DNA from: JAJEFO01 sp009843725
GTDB taxonomy: Bacteria; Pseudomonadota; Alphaproteobacteria; Rhodobacterales; Rhodobacteraceae
NCBI GenBank assembly: GCA_965243215.1
Contig: CBDEUJ010000002.1
Coordinates: 248,001 to 312,000 of the forward strand
Length of the DNA: 64,000 nt
Direction of reading: 5' to 3'
Position numbers and translations under genes: made by a program. Numbering within the stretch: the first letter of the stretch is position 1; each line of letters begins with the position of its first letter. The notes beneath the pieces are model-generated. The model ran no database searches, had not been told where the DNA came from, and saw only the letters and a list, made by a program, of their open reading frames with translations. Positions 28,008 through 37,685 of this stretch are shown here, piece by piece.

Positions 28008-28030
28008 ATACCTGAGTATTTTACTAAGAT
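28008..28030. promoter_or_regulatory. Candidate iron-responsive operator upstream of the iron-binding protein
   Basis: Thirty-six bases upstream of the start lies an imperfect palindrome: CTGAGTA, three T, then TACTAAG, one mismatch between arms. With flanking ATAC and AAGAT it lines up with the layout of IscR type 1 sites, and resembles the iron-Rhodo box described for Rhodobacterales iron genes as I recall it. Position upstream of an iron uptake gene fits repression under iron-replete conditions. Confidence 0.5.
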
Positions 28031-28182
28031 CAATAGGCGACTTTTTTGGTCGGAATAAATTTGCGGCTGCCGCCGCGTTGACCGGAAGCTCGCGATACCG
28101 TGCAACGGCAGGGCTTCGAGGTTTGGCGGGCGCACGCTGGCTTCGGTGGTCGTCCTGCGACCGGACCGAAAGGCGCGGCCGG

Positions 28183-29022
28183 TCAGGTGCCGCGCCCAGG
28201 TTGCGTCGGTTGCGCCTTCTCATCCAGCTTGATTGCCTCCCAGATGCCATCCATTTCGGCAAGCGTGGCTTCGGCGGGGAGTCTGCCGGTCGCGGCCAGC
28301 CGGTCTTCGACAGATGCAAACCGTCGTTCCACCTTGGCGTTGGCGTGCCGTAGTGCGGCTTCGGGATCAATGCCCCAGTGCCGAGCGAGATTGACCAGCG
28401 AAAATAGAAGGTCGCCGAACTCTTCATCGATGCTGTCATTTGTGACGCTGAATGCCACGTTCAATTCCGCAATCTCTTCCGCGACCTTGTCCAGAACCGG
28501 ACGGGAATCTTCCCAGTCAAAGCCGACTGCCGCCAGGCGCTTTTGCAGTTTCATGGCTCTGAGCAGGGCCGGGAGCCCGAGCGCGACGCCGTCGAGGGTC
28601 CGTGTCTCGCCCAATGCTGTGCGCTCCGCCGCCTTGGCGGTTTCCCAGTCCCGGGACTGTTCGCTCGCAGACTTGTCGCGACTGTCGGAGCCGAAGACAT
28701 GCGGATGACGGGCAATCATCTTGGCGCAGATTCTCCGCGTTACGCTGGCGAGGTCGAAGCGCTCTTCCTCACTGCCCATCTGGCAGTGATAGACGACCTG
28801 CAGAAGCAGATCGCCCAGTTCGCCTTCCAGGTCATCCCAGGATTCGCGCTCGATGGCATCGGCAACCTCGTAGGCTTCCTCGATCGTGTAGGGCGCAATC
28901 GAGGCGAAATCCTGCTCGATGTCCCAAGGGCAGCCGGTCTCGGAATCGCGGAGGCGGCGCATGACTTCGATCAGCTTCGATGTGCCGTCGGGCATGTCGT
29001 GAACAGGATCGTGGTCAGCCAT
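28183..29022 (-). CDS. mazG: Nucleoside triphosphate pyrophosphohydrolase MazG
   Basis: The 279-residue protein has two MazG all-alpha domains. The first carries GCPWDIEQDFASIAPYTIEEAYEVADAI and ELGDLLLQVVYHCQ; the second has KVAEEIAELNVAF and EEFGDLLFSLVNLARHWG. The paired EExxE and ExxD motifs bind magnesium. It hydrolyses NTPs to NMP and pyrophosphate, cleansing non-canonical nucleotides. The ATG at 29022 matches family starts; the long upstream extension has no homology. Confidence 0.94.
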   Translation of the reverse strand: MADHDPVHDMPDGTSKLIEVMRRLRDSETGCPWDIEQDFASIAPYTIEEAYEVADAIERESWDDLEGELGDLLLQVVYHCQMGSEEERFDLASVTRRICAKMIARHPHVFGSDSRDKSASEQSRDWETAKAAERTALGETRTLDGVALGLPALLRAMKLQKRLAAVGFDWEDSRPVLDKVAEEIAELNVAFSVTNDSIDEEFGDLLFSLVNLARHWGIDPEAALRHANAKVERRFASVEDRLAATGRLPAEATLAEMDGIWEAIKLDEKAQPTQPGRGT

Positions 29023-29343
29023 GTCAGCCCCTTGGCTCGGATGTTTGGCAGGCGCAGCTTTCGCCGGAAACGCTGGGAGGTTCAATGGCTTTGGAAGTTG
29101 CAGGAATCGAGGTTCACGAAGTGAACGGCGACGCGAGGGATTTCTTCGAGCGCGATTGCCGCGAGGAGGTGGCGCAGCGTTTCGATCACGCTCGCATGTC
29201 GGCACTCGCTGCCACGCGCGTCGCTTGCGGCATGATTGGGCTCCGGCGATGGAACCGGCTCTGACTGTCCAGCCACTTCGCGAGACCGGTCTTGAACTGA
29301 AGGGGAGCGGCCATGCCTTCCCGAAGCGAAAGTCAGCCAAGCC

Positions 29344-29631
29344 TCAGGCCGGCGGTGGAGCCAGGCGCCGCAGACGTTCGAGCGGTGTCAGCCGCAGTTT
29401 CGATGACAGGCAACCCTGCCCGGTGTCACGCCAGGTCGGGACGTTCAAAGACATGTCGCATTGCGCCATGAAGGACCTGCCATTGACGGTCAGGCAGACG
29501 GTCTCCCCAAGTGACACACGCAGTCCCTGCGTGTCCGTGCAATAGCATTCCACGGTCTTGCCGCTTGGCGACTTGACGTCGGCCAGGGCAGGCGTGGCCA
29601 CAAGGGCGAGGAGAATGGCTGCACGAAGCAT
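29344..29631 (-). CDS. Small secreted Cys-containing protein of unknown function
   Basis: This 95-residue frame begins with a plausible signal peptide (MLRAAILLALVATPALA). The mature part has four Cys residues in VECYCTD, ETVCLTV, AQCDMS and GQGCLSS, which could form two disulfides in the periplasm. I do not recognise a domain. The ribosome binding site is weak. Codon use and a clean signal peptide support a real gene. It is divergent from prfA. Confidence 0.6.
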   Translation of the reverse strand: MLRAAILLALVATPALADVKSPSGKTVECYCTDTQGLRVSLGETVCLTVNGRSFMAQCDMSLNVPTWRDTGQGCLSSKLRLTPLERLRRLAPPPA

Positions 29632-29765
29632 GGCGCAATTCTATCCGATTCAAGCCGAATTGGAAGACTGTCCACGTGGCCGTGAAGCAGGAATGTGCGT
29701 TCGTTGCCCGCCACCGTTGAGGTCGCCAATCTTGACGCGGCGCGGTCAATGCGTGAGACGAAGGC

Positions 29766-30821
29766 ATGGTACCCCTCGACACACTTGAGCATATCCGTGA
29801 GCGCTTTCAGTTCCTGGAGGCGAAAATGGCAAGTGGCGTTCCGGGCGGCGAAATCGCGGACCTCTCGCGGGAGTATGCCGAACTGAAGCTCCTCGTGACC
29901 GAGATAGACGCCTATCGGGCGTTGCTTGCCGCACGGGACGAAGCCGAGGCGATGCTGGAAGATCCCGAAATGCGCGGGCTTGCCCAGGAGGAGCTTGCCA
30001 AGGTGAAGGACGAACTCCCGATCCTGGAGCAGCGCCTTAAGATTGCGCTTCTGCCAAGGGACGCCGCTGATTCGCGACCCGCAATCGTCGAGATTCGTCC
30101 CGGCACCGGCGGCGAGGAGGCCGCGCTTTTTGCCGGGGAACTGCTGCGGATGTATCAGCGTTACGCGGAGGGTCGAGGCTGGAAGTTCTCGATGATCGAG
30201 TTGTCGGAATCCGAACTTGGCGGCGTAAAGGAGGCCGTCGCCAATGTCGAGGGGGAAGGCGTGTTTGCACGCATGAAATTCGAGAGCGGGGTTCACAGGG
30301 TCCAGCGTGTGCCGGAAACGGAATCCGGCGGGCGAATCCACACTTCCGCGGCCACTGTCGCAGTCTTGCCGGAAGCCGAGGAAGTCGATGTCGACATTCC
30401 TGCCGGCGACATTCGCATCGACACGATGCGGGCAAGCGGATCGGGAGGGCAGCATGTGAACACGACCGATTCAGCGGTCAGGATCACGCATGTTCCGTCC
30501 GGCATCGTGGTGACGTCCTCGGAAAAGTCCCAGCACCAGAACCGCGCGATCGCCATGGCCCGGCTGCGCGCGAAACTCTATGACATGGAGCGGCAAAGGC
30601 AGGCGGAAGAGCGTGCGAGCGACAGGAAGGCCAAGGTGGGTTCGGGGGACCGTTCGGAAAGAATCCGGACCTACAATTTCCCGCAGGGCCGGATGACGGA
30701 TCATCGCATCGGACTGACGACCTACCGGCTTGCCGAAGTCCTTGGCGGCGATCTCGACGAAGTCATGGATGCCCTGATCGCGGCGGACCAGGCCGAGAAG
30801 CTTGCGGAACAGGGGCTGTGA
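29766..30821 (+). CDS. prfA: Peptide chain release factor 1
   Basis: RF1 recognises UAA and UAG stop codons and triggers peptide release. The 351-residue protein has the GGQ motif at residues 227-229 (GSGGQHVNTTDSAV), whose Gln is methylated by PrmC. The codon-recognition loop RVPETESGGRIHTS and the C-terminal GDRSERIRTYNFPQGRMTDHR are also intact. prmC follows immediately, the common bacterial pair. Confidence 0.97.
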   Translation: MVPLDTLEHIRERFQFLEAKMASGVPGGEIADLSREYAELKLLVTEIDAYRALLAARDEAEAMLEDPEMRGLAQEELAKVKDELPILEQRLKIALLPRDAADSRPAIVEIRPGTGGEEAALFAGELLRMYQRYAEGRGWKFSMIELSESELGGVKEAVANVEGEGVFARMKFESGVHRVQRVPETESGGRIHTSAATVAVLPEAEEVDVDIPAGDIRIDTMRASGSGGQHVNTTDSAVRITHVPSGIVVTSSEKSQHQNRAIAMARLRAKLYDMERQRQAEERASDRKAKVGSGDRSERIRTYNFPQGRMTDHRIGLTTYRLAEVLGGDLDEVMDALIAADQAEKLAEQGL

Positions 30822-30873
30822 CGCACGGGCCGCGACACAGCCAGGCGGCCGCAATCCGCGCGCAGGGCGCTTG

Positions 30874-31698
30874 GTGACCGGGCAGGACAGCTGGATTGCC
30901 CGGTTGCGCGCCGCGGGCGTGCCGGACGCGGCGGGCGATTTCCGGCGAATCTTCCGTTGGGCTTGCGACATGGGCATGACTGCTTCCGGGCCACAGATGC
31001 GTGAAGCTCCAAGCGCCCTTGCACTCCGGATGCTGGAAATCGGGGTTTCCGAAAGGGAAGGGGGGCGGCCGGTGTCGCAAATCGTCGGCAAGCGGGATTT
31101 CTGGAAGGGAGCGTTCAAGGTCACGCGCGATGTGCTTGATCCCCGCCCGGAAACGGAACTGCTGGTCGAGTTGGGCGTTCAGGAACCTTTTGGCCGGATT
31201 CTGGATCTCGGAACCGGATCCGGCTGCGTTGTCATTTCGCTCCTGATGGAATGTCCGAAGGCACTCGGGGTCGGCACCGACATCTCGGAAAAGGCATTGC
31301 TGGTTGCTGAGGAAAATGCCGAATCCATGGGCGTGGCTGAACGCGTGACCCTGTCCGTTTCGGACTGGTACGATGACGTGGGCGGGCGTTACGATCTCAT
31401 CGTTTCCAATCCGCCGTACATCGCGGCGAACGAATTCAAGGACCTGCGACCGGAGATTCGGTGCCACGAACCGCGCGTGGCTCTGGCTGGCGGCATCGAC
31501 GGGCTTTCGGCATATCGCGCAATCGCGGCGGGAGCACGGAACCATCTGACTCCGGGGGGAAGGCTATTGGTCGAAATAGGTTCAACCCAGGCCGATGGGG
31601 TCCGGAGCCTGATGGCGGATGCCGGCCTTGAGAGCTTGGCGGTTCATGCCGACCTGGATGGAAGGGACAGGGTCGTCGCAGCGAGAAATCCGGCGTGA
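30874..31698 (+). CDS. prmC: Release factor glutamine methyltransferase
   Basis: PrmC methylates the Gln of the GGQ motif in release factors using S-adenosylmethionine. The 274-residue protein has a helical N-terminal domain, the SAM-binding ILDLGTGSGCVVISLLM and the catalytic NPPY in SNPPYIAANE. I favour the GTG at 30874 because family homology begins at WIARLRAAGVPD; a frame extending into the end of prfA lacks support. It follows prfA by 52 bases. Confidence 0.92.
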   Translation: MTGQDSWIARLRAAGVPDAAGDFRRIFRWACDMGMTASGPQMREAPSALALRMLEIGVSEREGGRPVSQIVGKRDFWKGAFKVTRDVLDPRPETELLVELGVQEPFGRILDLGTGSGCVVISLLMECPKALGVGTDISEKALLVAEENAESMGVAERVTLSVSDWYDDVGGRYDLIVSNPPYIAANEFKDLRPEIRCHEPRVALAGGIDGLSAYRAIAAGARNHLTPGGRLLVEIGSTQADGVRSLMADAGLESLAVHADLDGRDRVVAARNPA

Positions 31699-31923
31699 TC
31701 CGGTGCAGGACAAGGCGTGCGCCGTCGGAGTTTTCGTGGATTTTGCAAAAAAACTGCTTGGCAACCGCATCATCACTGGATAGACAAGGGCTTGCAGACG
31801 CCGGGAGCGCCCATGCCTCCCCTGATGATTCTGCGAAATCCATGCAAGGAACGGCGCCCGAGGACCGGGCGAACCTTTGGAACCTCCACGCACGACCAGA
31901 CAAGAAGCTGGACAAATTTAAAC

Positions 31924-32463
31924 ATGAGAACTTCCAAGTCACGATCGCGGTCAAAGTCGAACCGCAACCGTTCGATCGGCAATGTCGTCAACCGGGTCTT
32001 CGACTCGTCGGGTCCGGAGGGCAAGGTGCGGGGAACCCCGCAGCAGATCATCGACAAGTACAACCTGATGGCACGGGACGCCCAGCTGTCGAATGACCGC
32101 GTTGCGGCCGAGAACTTCCAGCAGCATGCCGAGCATTACCTGCGCATGCTGGCGGAGGCCCAGCGCGAGCAGGCGGAACGTCAGGCGCAACAGCAGGAGC
32201 GCCGAGGCGCACATCAGGGTGCAACGCGTGCCGACGAGAAGGCGGACGAGACCGCTGTCGCAGACGGCGGGCAGGTGACGGTGTCCACGCCCGAGATCGC
32301 CCCAGCCGCCGTCACAAGCGACGTCATGGGCGTTGCGCCCGGGGACAGCGAATTGGTCGACACGCCCGAAGAAAACGTTGTTCCGCCACGGAAGCCGCGC
32401 CCGCCGCGCAACCCGACGCCTTTGGACGAGCCGGCCTTGGCGGCGTCCGACGCAGCGGAATAG
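31924..32463 (+). CDS. DUF4167 domain protein
   Basis: The 179-residue protein has the DUF4167 N-terminus seen across Alphaproteobacteria: a basic stretch, then NRVFDSSGPEGKVRGTPQQIIDKYNLMARDAQLSNDRV and AENFQQHAEHYLRML (quoted in parts). The rest is low-complexity, rich in Gln, Glu and Ala, and probably disordered. It could bind RNA, but this is not established. It usually lies near prfA-prmC, as here. The start at 31924 matches the family. Confidence 0.88.
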   Translation: MRTSKSRSRSKSNRNRSIGNVVNRVFDSSGPEGKVRGTPQQIIDKYNLMARDAQLSNDRVAAENFQQHAEHYLRMLAEAQREQAERQAQQQERRGAHQGATRADEKADETAVADGGQVTVSTPEIAPAAVTSDVMGVAPGDSELVDTPEENVVPPRKPRPPRNPTPLDEPALAASDAAE

Positions 32464-32512
32464 CCTTTCGCGACCGGCAGCTCGCCGCCTGCTTGGCGGT
32501 CGAGCACCGCAT

Positions 32513-33361
32513 TCAGCCCTTGTCGAGATTCTCGGAAAGCGCACAGAAGCGCTCGATGTCGACGGTTTCAGGTCGGTCGGTCGGCCTGATGCCCGCCATG
32601 TGAAGCCTGTCCTCGATGTCGGGAGCAAGACTTTTCAGGCTTGAGCGCAGCATCTTCCTGCGATGACGGAAGGCAAACGCGACAACCTTCCCCAGTGTCC
32701 TTGCGTCGGCCGGGAAGCGTGGTGCGGGCAATGCCTCGATGTGAACCACCGACGAATTGACCTTGGGTTGCGGAGTGAATGCCCGGGCTGGAACGTCCAT
32801 GACGAGTCGCGCCTGGCTGCGCCACCCGGCCAGGATCGAAAGACGGCCATAGGACTTGCTGCCTGGTCCGGCCACGATCCGCTCCGCCACCTCGCGCTGG
32901 AACATGAGCGTGAGGCTTTGCCAGAAGGGTGGCCATTCGGGAGGCGACAGCCAGCGTGTCAGCAGTTGGGTGCCGACGTTGTATGGCAGGTTTGCCGTCA
33001 CCTTCACAGGGGGTGACAGATGCTCACGCGGGTCAAACCGCAATGCATCGGCGTTTATGACTTCGAGCCGGCCGGGACAGGCCCGGGCAATCTCCGCAAG
33101 GGCTGGAATGCAGCGCCGGTCCGTTTCGACCGCCAGGACCCGGCGCGCGCCTTCGGCGAGAAGGCTCCGCGTGAGACCTCCCGGACCGGGGCCAATCTCC
33201 AGCACGTCGGCATCTGACAGGACGCCTGCCGCCCGTGCGATCTTTGCTGTCAGGTTGAGATCCAGGAGAAAGTTCTGGCCCAGCGATTTCCGCGCGGCGA
33301 GTCCGTGCGTCGCTATCACGTCGCGAAGCGGAGGGAGTGCATCCAGCGTGCTCACTTGCAT
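32513..33361 (-). CDS. rsmA: 16S rRNA (adenine1518-N6/adenine1519-N6)-dimethyltransferase
   Basis: RsmA (KsgA) dimethylates two adenines near the 3' end of 16S rRNA during small-subunit maturation. The 282-residue protein has SLGQNFLLDLNL at the N-terminus, the SAM motif VLEIGPGPGGLT and the catalytic NLPYNVGTQLL. Its start overlaps the end of pdxA by ten bases, so it is translationally coupled as the last gene of the lptF-lptG-lptD-surA-pdxA-rsmA operon. Confidence 0.96.
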   Translation of the reverse strand: MQVSTLDALPPLRDVIATHGLAARKSLGQNFLLDLNLTAKIARAAGVLSDADVLEIGPGPGGLTRSLLAEGARRVLAVETDRRCIPALAEIARACPGRLEVINADALRFDPREHLSPPVKVTANLPYNVGTQLLTRWLSPPEWPPFWQSLTLMFQREVAERIVAGPGSKSYGRLSILAGWRSQARLVMDVPARAFTPQPKVNSSVVHIEALPAPRFPADARTLGKVVAFAFRHRRKMLRSSLKSLAPDIEDRLHMAGIRPTDRPETVDIERFCALSENLDKG

Positions 33362-34350
33362 TTGTTGGCAAGACGTGACGCAGCGATCTTCCGGGCGAGT
33401 CGGAGGGCCGCGATCATCGACGCTGGGCTGGCTTTGCCGCTCCCCGCTATGTCGAAGGCGGTGCCGTGGTCCGGTGACGTGCGCACGAAGGGAAGCCCGA
33501 GAGTCGCGTTGACGCCGTCTTCGAAGGCCAGCGTCTTGATCGGTATCAGTGCCTGATCGTGATACATCATGATCGCGGCATCATAGCCTGCTCGGGCCGA
33601 CGCATGGAACATCGTGTCGGCGGAGTGCGGTCCGGAAATTGACATTCCCTCGGCGCGGAGCCGGTCGCATACCGGCGCAATGACGGTTGCGTCCTCATTT
33701 CCCAGGATACCGTCTTCGCCAGCATGCGGGTTGAGTCCGGCAACGGCAATCCGTCGCGGTTCCGGCAGACCGAAGTCTTCGCGCAGGGCACGATCGGTGA
33801 TCCGGATCGTCGTTTCGAGAAGTTCGGCGTTCAGGGCGCGGGGAACTTCCGATATCGGAATGTGCGTCGTGACGGGCACGGCCTTCAATTCGGCGCTGGC
33901 AAGCATCATGACTGGTTGCCCGCCTCCGGCTAGATGGGCAAGAAACTCGGTCTGCCCCGGAAAGGCAAAGCCGGCGTGAGACACGAGTTCCCGTTTTGAG
34001 ACCGGCGCAGTGCAGAGCGCGGACGCCGCTCCCTGACCAACAAGTTCAACGGCCCTTTGGATGGCCTCGACAACTCGTGCAGCGTTCTCCGGATCGGGAT
34101 GACCTGGCCTGGCCGGCTTCGGGAATGCGTGCTGCAGCACCGGCAGTCCGCCCGCCATGGCGGCGGGGGCATCGGCGGGGGCGTCAATGACGACAGTTCG
34201 GGTGCCGGCGGGCACGTGCCTCGAATCACCGATCATGAAAAACGGCAGTTCGTCCCGCAGGGTCGCCCATGCCGCAACGATGATTTCGGGGCCGATGCCG
34301 GAAGGGTCGCCGGAGGTGACTGCGACGGGAAGCAGGTCGGATCCGGTCAT
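33352..34350 (-). CDS. pdxA: 4-hydroxythreonine-4-phosphate dehydrogenase
   Basis: PdxA oxidises 4-phosphohydroxy-L-threonine in the DXP-dependent pathway of pyridoxal phosphate synthesis. The 332-residue protein shows TSGDPSGIGPEII, CTAPVSKRELVSHAGFAFPGQTEFLA, GLNPHAGEDG and MMYHDQALIPIKTL, with the three metal-binding His in place. It begins three bases after surA ends and overlaps rsmA. Confidence 0.97.
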   Translation of the reverse strand: MTGSDLLPVAVTSGDPSGIGPEIIVAAWATLRDELPFFMIGDSRHVPAGTRTVVIDAPADAPAAMAGGLPVLQHAFPKPARPGHPDPENAARVVEAIQRAVELVGQGAASALCTAPVSKRELVSHAGFAFPGQTEFLAHLAGGGQPVMMLASAELKAVPVTTHIPISEVPRALNAELLETTIRITDRALREDFGLPEPRRIAVAGLNPHAGEDGILGNEDATVIAPVCDRLRAEGMSISGPHSADTMFHASARAGYDAAIMMYHDQALIPIKTLAFEDGVNATLGLPFVRTSPDHGTAFDIAGSGKASPASMIAALRLARKIAASRLANKCK

Positions 34351-34353
34351 GCG

Positions 34354-35559
34354 TCAATTCGTAAGGTCGATCACGTTCGTTGATGCACGGAGCTCTGCCA
34401 GGTAATGGGCCGCAGTGTTGCTGAGCCGCAGGTTCAGAAGCCGCCCGCCGACAATGTCGAAGTCGATGTTGCTCTTCAAGGCCGGACGGCGCTCGCAAAG
34501 CATCAGCAGGACCGCGTTGCCGTCGCGCATCAGTGCGGTCGAGCTCTCGTTGACGTCAAGGGCGGCTACGGCCGCGCGCACGTCGGCGGGCAGTGCCGCG
34601 GACGGAACGACCTCGCGGATGAGCCGGTCTTCGGGCAGGTTGCGGGCAACGCCGTAGAGGTCACCGCAATCGTCCACCGTCTTCGCAATTTCCGCAGCTT
34701 CGGATGAGCCGCCTTCGACACGGAGAAGCGCATAGTCGATGAGCAGGGCTTCCTTGGTGCCCTCCTGAACGCGTTCAATGTCTCGAAGCAGAAAAATCGC
34801 GATGTTGCCTTCGTAGTCCATCGGGCTGCTGACTTCGCCGACCTCGAGCCCGGCCACGGTGTCGCTGATGCCTTCCGGCAGAGTGTCCAGCGCCTCCCAG
34901 CCGATTTCGCCGCCCCGGTCCGCCGAAGCGGCAATGGAGTACCTTCGGGCGGCTGCGGCGAACTCGTCTTCGTCTTGAAGCGCCGTGATTCGAACGGCGC
35001 GCTCGCGTGATGCAACGGCAGTGTTCGGGTCTCGTGCCGGGAGAATGATCTCTGACACTAGGACCCTTACGCCACCTTCGGTTCCGGTCGTCGCAAGCGT
35101 GCGCCGAATCTGGTGATCGGGAATCGAAGCGCGGACGGACGGCCCGAATTGATTGCGGACAAGCTGGCGCCACGCAACGCTGGCCTCTATGAACGCTTGG
35201 AAGGACTCTCGTTCAATGCCGGATTCCTCGAGGATGGCCATGACCTCCTCGACCTGGAGGCTGCCACGCGCCGCGAACTCCTCCATGCCCGCATCGACCT
35301 GTTCAGGAGCGACGCTGACGCCGGCGTCCTGAGCCGCGATTCGTTGCACGGTTTCGTTGATCAACTGCTCTCGTGCACGTCGACGCACGTCGCCGCTTGC
35401 GCCAAGAAGCGCGAGAAACCGCTCGCGCTGGTCAATCTGGTAGCGCGTGATGACCCGGTCGCCCACCTGGAGTTCCGGCGCGAAGCGTCCCTGGGCTTCC
35501 GCCGAAACAGGAAGTTGCACGGAAAGCGCGACAACAGCTGCAACCAACCAACGTCCCAT
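34354..35559 (-). CDS. surA: Periplasmic SurA-like peptidyl-prolyl isomerase/chaperone
   Basis: SurA escorts outer-membrane proteins such as LptD across the periplasm. This 401-residue protein has a signal peptide (GRWLVAAVVALSVQLPVSAEA), a SurA N-terminal chaperone domain (VGDRVITRYQIDQRERFL, REQLINETVQRIAAQDAG) and one parvulin domain (SIAASADRGGEIGWEALDTLP, VAGLEVGEVSSP). I chose the ATG at 35559, preceded by AGAGGG, over a TTG at 35580. It follows lptD after a short gap, fitting a joint role. Confidence 0.92.
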   Translation of the reverse strand: MGRWLVAAVVALSVQLPVSAEAQGRFAPELQVGDRVITRYQIDQRERFLALLGASGDVRRRAREQLINETVQRIAAQDAGVSVAPEQVDAGMEEFAARGSLQVEEVMAILEESGIERESFQAFIEASVAWRQLVRNQFGPSVRASIPDHQIRRTLATTGTEGGVRVLVSEIILPARDPNTAVASRERAVRITALQDEDEFAAAARRYSIAASADRGGEIGWEALDTLPEGISDTVAGLEVGEVSSPMDYEGNIAIFLLRDIERVQEGTKEALLIDYALLRVEGGSSEAAEIAKTVDDCGDLYGVARNLPEDRLIREVVPSAALPADVRAAVAALDVNESSTALMRDGNAVLLMLCERRPALKSNIDFDIVGGRLLNLRLSNTAAHYLAELRASTNVIDLTN

Positions 35560-35567
35560 CAAGGCAA

Positions 35568-37685
35568 TTACCCTCTGCAAATGCGCCGCCCCGCGCGACC
35601 TTCATCCCGGCTTCCGATTCCCAGAAGAGATACATGAAAGCCTATTTCGGTTGTTGAATCGACACTAGTCGAATTGGCGGAGCGACGCGAGAGCGAAAGC
35701 GCGAGGTGCACGCACTCCGTCAGATAGTCAAAACCCAGTTCGGTGCGCGCCACGCGGTCTGCAGCGAAGTCATAACGCCAGTCTGCACGTGCGGTCCAGC
35801 CGTCACTGACATCATAGGCGCCCTCAAAGGACCATTCCGAGAGGCGGTTGTCCTGACCCTTGGCAGCATCGGGCATGGCGTGGAAATAGCTGGATGAAAG
35901 CGTGTGGCGGCTTGCAGACCAGTCAAGGCGCGTTTCGGACAGCGTGATGTCCAGCCCGCCGTCCACAAGCGATCGCGAATAGACTGAGAGGTCGCGACCG
36001 AGTCCAAGCCGACCCGAAACCAGCCACTCGGATTCGTCTGCGGGACCGTCGGATCCCTGACCGCCAGAAACGTTGAAGACGCGGCCCAGAGAAAGGTCAA
36101 TGTCCCACTGCCCAGGACTCTCGCGGCTCCAGGCGCCGCCGACAGCTACGCGGAAGCCGTCGTCTCTTCTGTCGACGCCGGGAAATCGGGTGGGGGCAAA
36201 GAGGTTGGCTTCATCGATTTCGACCACCCTGCTGTCTTCGTTGGGCACGACGTCCCCGTTCGTGTCGGACGCGTCGATCCTCAAGATCGGTTCGAGAAAC
36301 TCGCGGCGCCCATCGGAATGCCTGCGGCCCATCGGGAACCGCAGCTCGAATGCGGTCCGGGATGCCAGGCGAGCGAGATTGCTTTCGAGCCTTCTGTCCT
36401 GCGCGACCGTGTAGGCGTCTCCGCGCAATCCGAGTTCGGCCTTTGCGACGAGTCCGGACGAAAATGTCCTTGTACGTGACCAGTCGACGGACGCACCGAA
36501 GCGGTTGACGTCCCGTCCCACGCCCTCGTCCGTGCTTTCCGACGACGGTCGGATGAGCGAACTGGAAGAAATGCTGGCAAACGTGCGTCCGCCAAAGGAA
36601 AGCTTCGGCAATTCACGTTCGTAGTAGATGTCGAGGAAGCGGGCTGGCAGCGTGTCGCGGTTTTCGATTTCGGCATCCCGGAGCGTGCGGTACTCGGTGA
36701 CTTCGGATCGAAAGACATCCTTGTTCCGCACTCGCGTGACCGACAGCTGATTGGTCAATCTGTCCCGGTCGGCATAGTCGTAGGTGAACAGGTACCCCGG
36801 ATCTGATGCGAACTCCGCCTGCGCCTCGAACAGGAAGCCGCGCGGCAGGAGATGGCTGGCGTTGCCAAGGAGATAGTTGCGTGCCCCGGCTATGTCGTCG
36901 TTGGAGACTGCGCCAGTTGCCTCGATGTGCCCGCGTTCCAGTTCTTCACGGTATCGAAACTCGACGGTCGTTGTTGAGCTGGAGAGATAGGGAGTGACGG
37001 TAATGTCGCGGTGCTTCCCGAATGCAAGGAAGTAAGGAAGCTTGATGCCGGTTCCGAGATCAGACGTGGCCTTGAGCTGCGGAATGAGGAAGCCGTCGGC
37101 ACGGTCAAGGCTGGGGTCGGGAAGACGGAGCCGTGGCACGTAAAGGATCGGCACGCCCGAGAAGCGGAGCCGGGCATTCGTGAAGTAGAGCTGGTGTTCG
37201 ACATCATCGTGCACGACGCTTGAAGAACGGATCTCCCAGAGCGGCACGGGGTTGGCAGCGCAAACTTCGCAGGACGAGGCGACAACCCTGTCGAGCCGCG
37301 TATAGCGATTGCTTGTGCGTGCAATGCGATCCGCTGCGATCTGAAAGTGCCGCTCCAGCACCATCCTCGCGGATACAAGCACTCCGTCACGCAGGCGCCG
37401 GTCGAGATCGGCGTGATCGGCCAGAAAGACCGTGCCGTCTTCGTCCGTGACATGGATCGGGCCGGAAAGCGTCAGCTGATCGCCATCGCTCTGGTAGGTG
37501 ACGGAAGCTGCCGTGAGACGCGTGCCCTGGACGAGAATTTCGACATTGCCCGATGCCGTCAGGCGCCCGGACGGATCAATGGAAATCGAGTCTGCAACGA
37601 GTGAGGCGAATTCCTGCGCCCGCAGGTCGCCGGTGCAGAGGCACAGGAAAAGTGCGGCAAGGCATGCTGAGAGACGCCTCGTCAT
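35568..37685 (-). CDS. lptD: LPS-assembly protein LptD
   Basis: LptD forms the outer-membrane barrel that inserts lipopolysaccharide. The 705-residue protein has a signal peptide (RRLSACLAALFLCLCTGDLRA), an OstA/LptA-like jellyroll domain (IDPSGRLTASGNVEI, FLADHADLDRRLRDGVL) and a C-terminal barrel with conserved FSGVPILYVPRLRLPDPS. Cysteines occur in SSCEVCAANP and near the C-terminus and may pair. The ATG at 37685 overlaps the lptG stop (ATGA), so the two are coupled. Confidence 0.95.
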   Translation of the reverse strand: MTRRLSACLAALFLCLCTGDLRAQEFASLVADSISIDPSGRLTASGNVEILVQGTRLTAASVTYQSDGDQLTLSGPIHVTDEDGTVFLADHADLDRRLRDGVLVSARMVLERHFQIAADRIARTSNRYTRLDRVVASSCEVCAANPVPLWEIRSSSVVHDDVEHQLYFTNARLRFSGVPILYVPRLRLPDPSLDRADGFLIPQLKATSDLGTGIKLPYFLAFGKHRDITVTPYLSSSTTTVEFRYREELERGHIEATGAVSNDDIAGARNYLLGNASHLLPRGFLFEAQAEFASDPGYLFTYDYADRDRLTNQLSVTRVRNKDVFRSEVTEYRTLRDAEIENRDTLPARFLDIYYERELPKLSFGGRTFASISSSSLIRPSSESTDEGVGRDVNRFGASVDWSRTRTFSSGLVAKAELGLRGDAYTVAQDRRLESNLARLASRTAFELRFPMGRRHSDGRREFLEPILRIDASDTNGDVVPNEDSRVVEIDEANLFAPTRFPGVDRRDDGFRVAVGGAWSRESPGQWDIDLSLGRVFNVSGGQGSDGPADESEWLVSGRLGLGRDLSVYSRSLVDGGLDITLSETRLDWSASRHTLSSSYFHAMPDAAKGQDNRLSEWSFEGAYDVSDGWTARADWRYDFAADRVARTELGFDYLTECVHLALSLSRRSANSTSVDSTTEIGFHVSLLGIGSRDEGRAGRRICRG

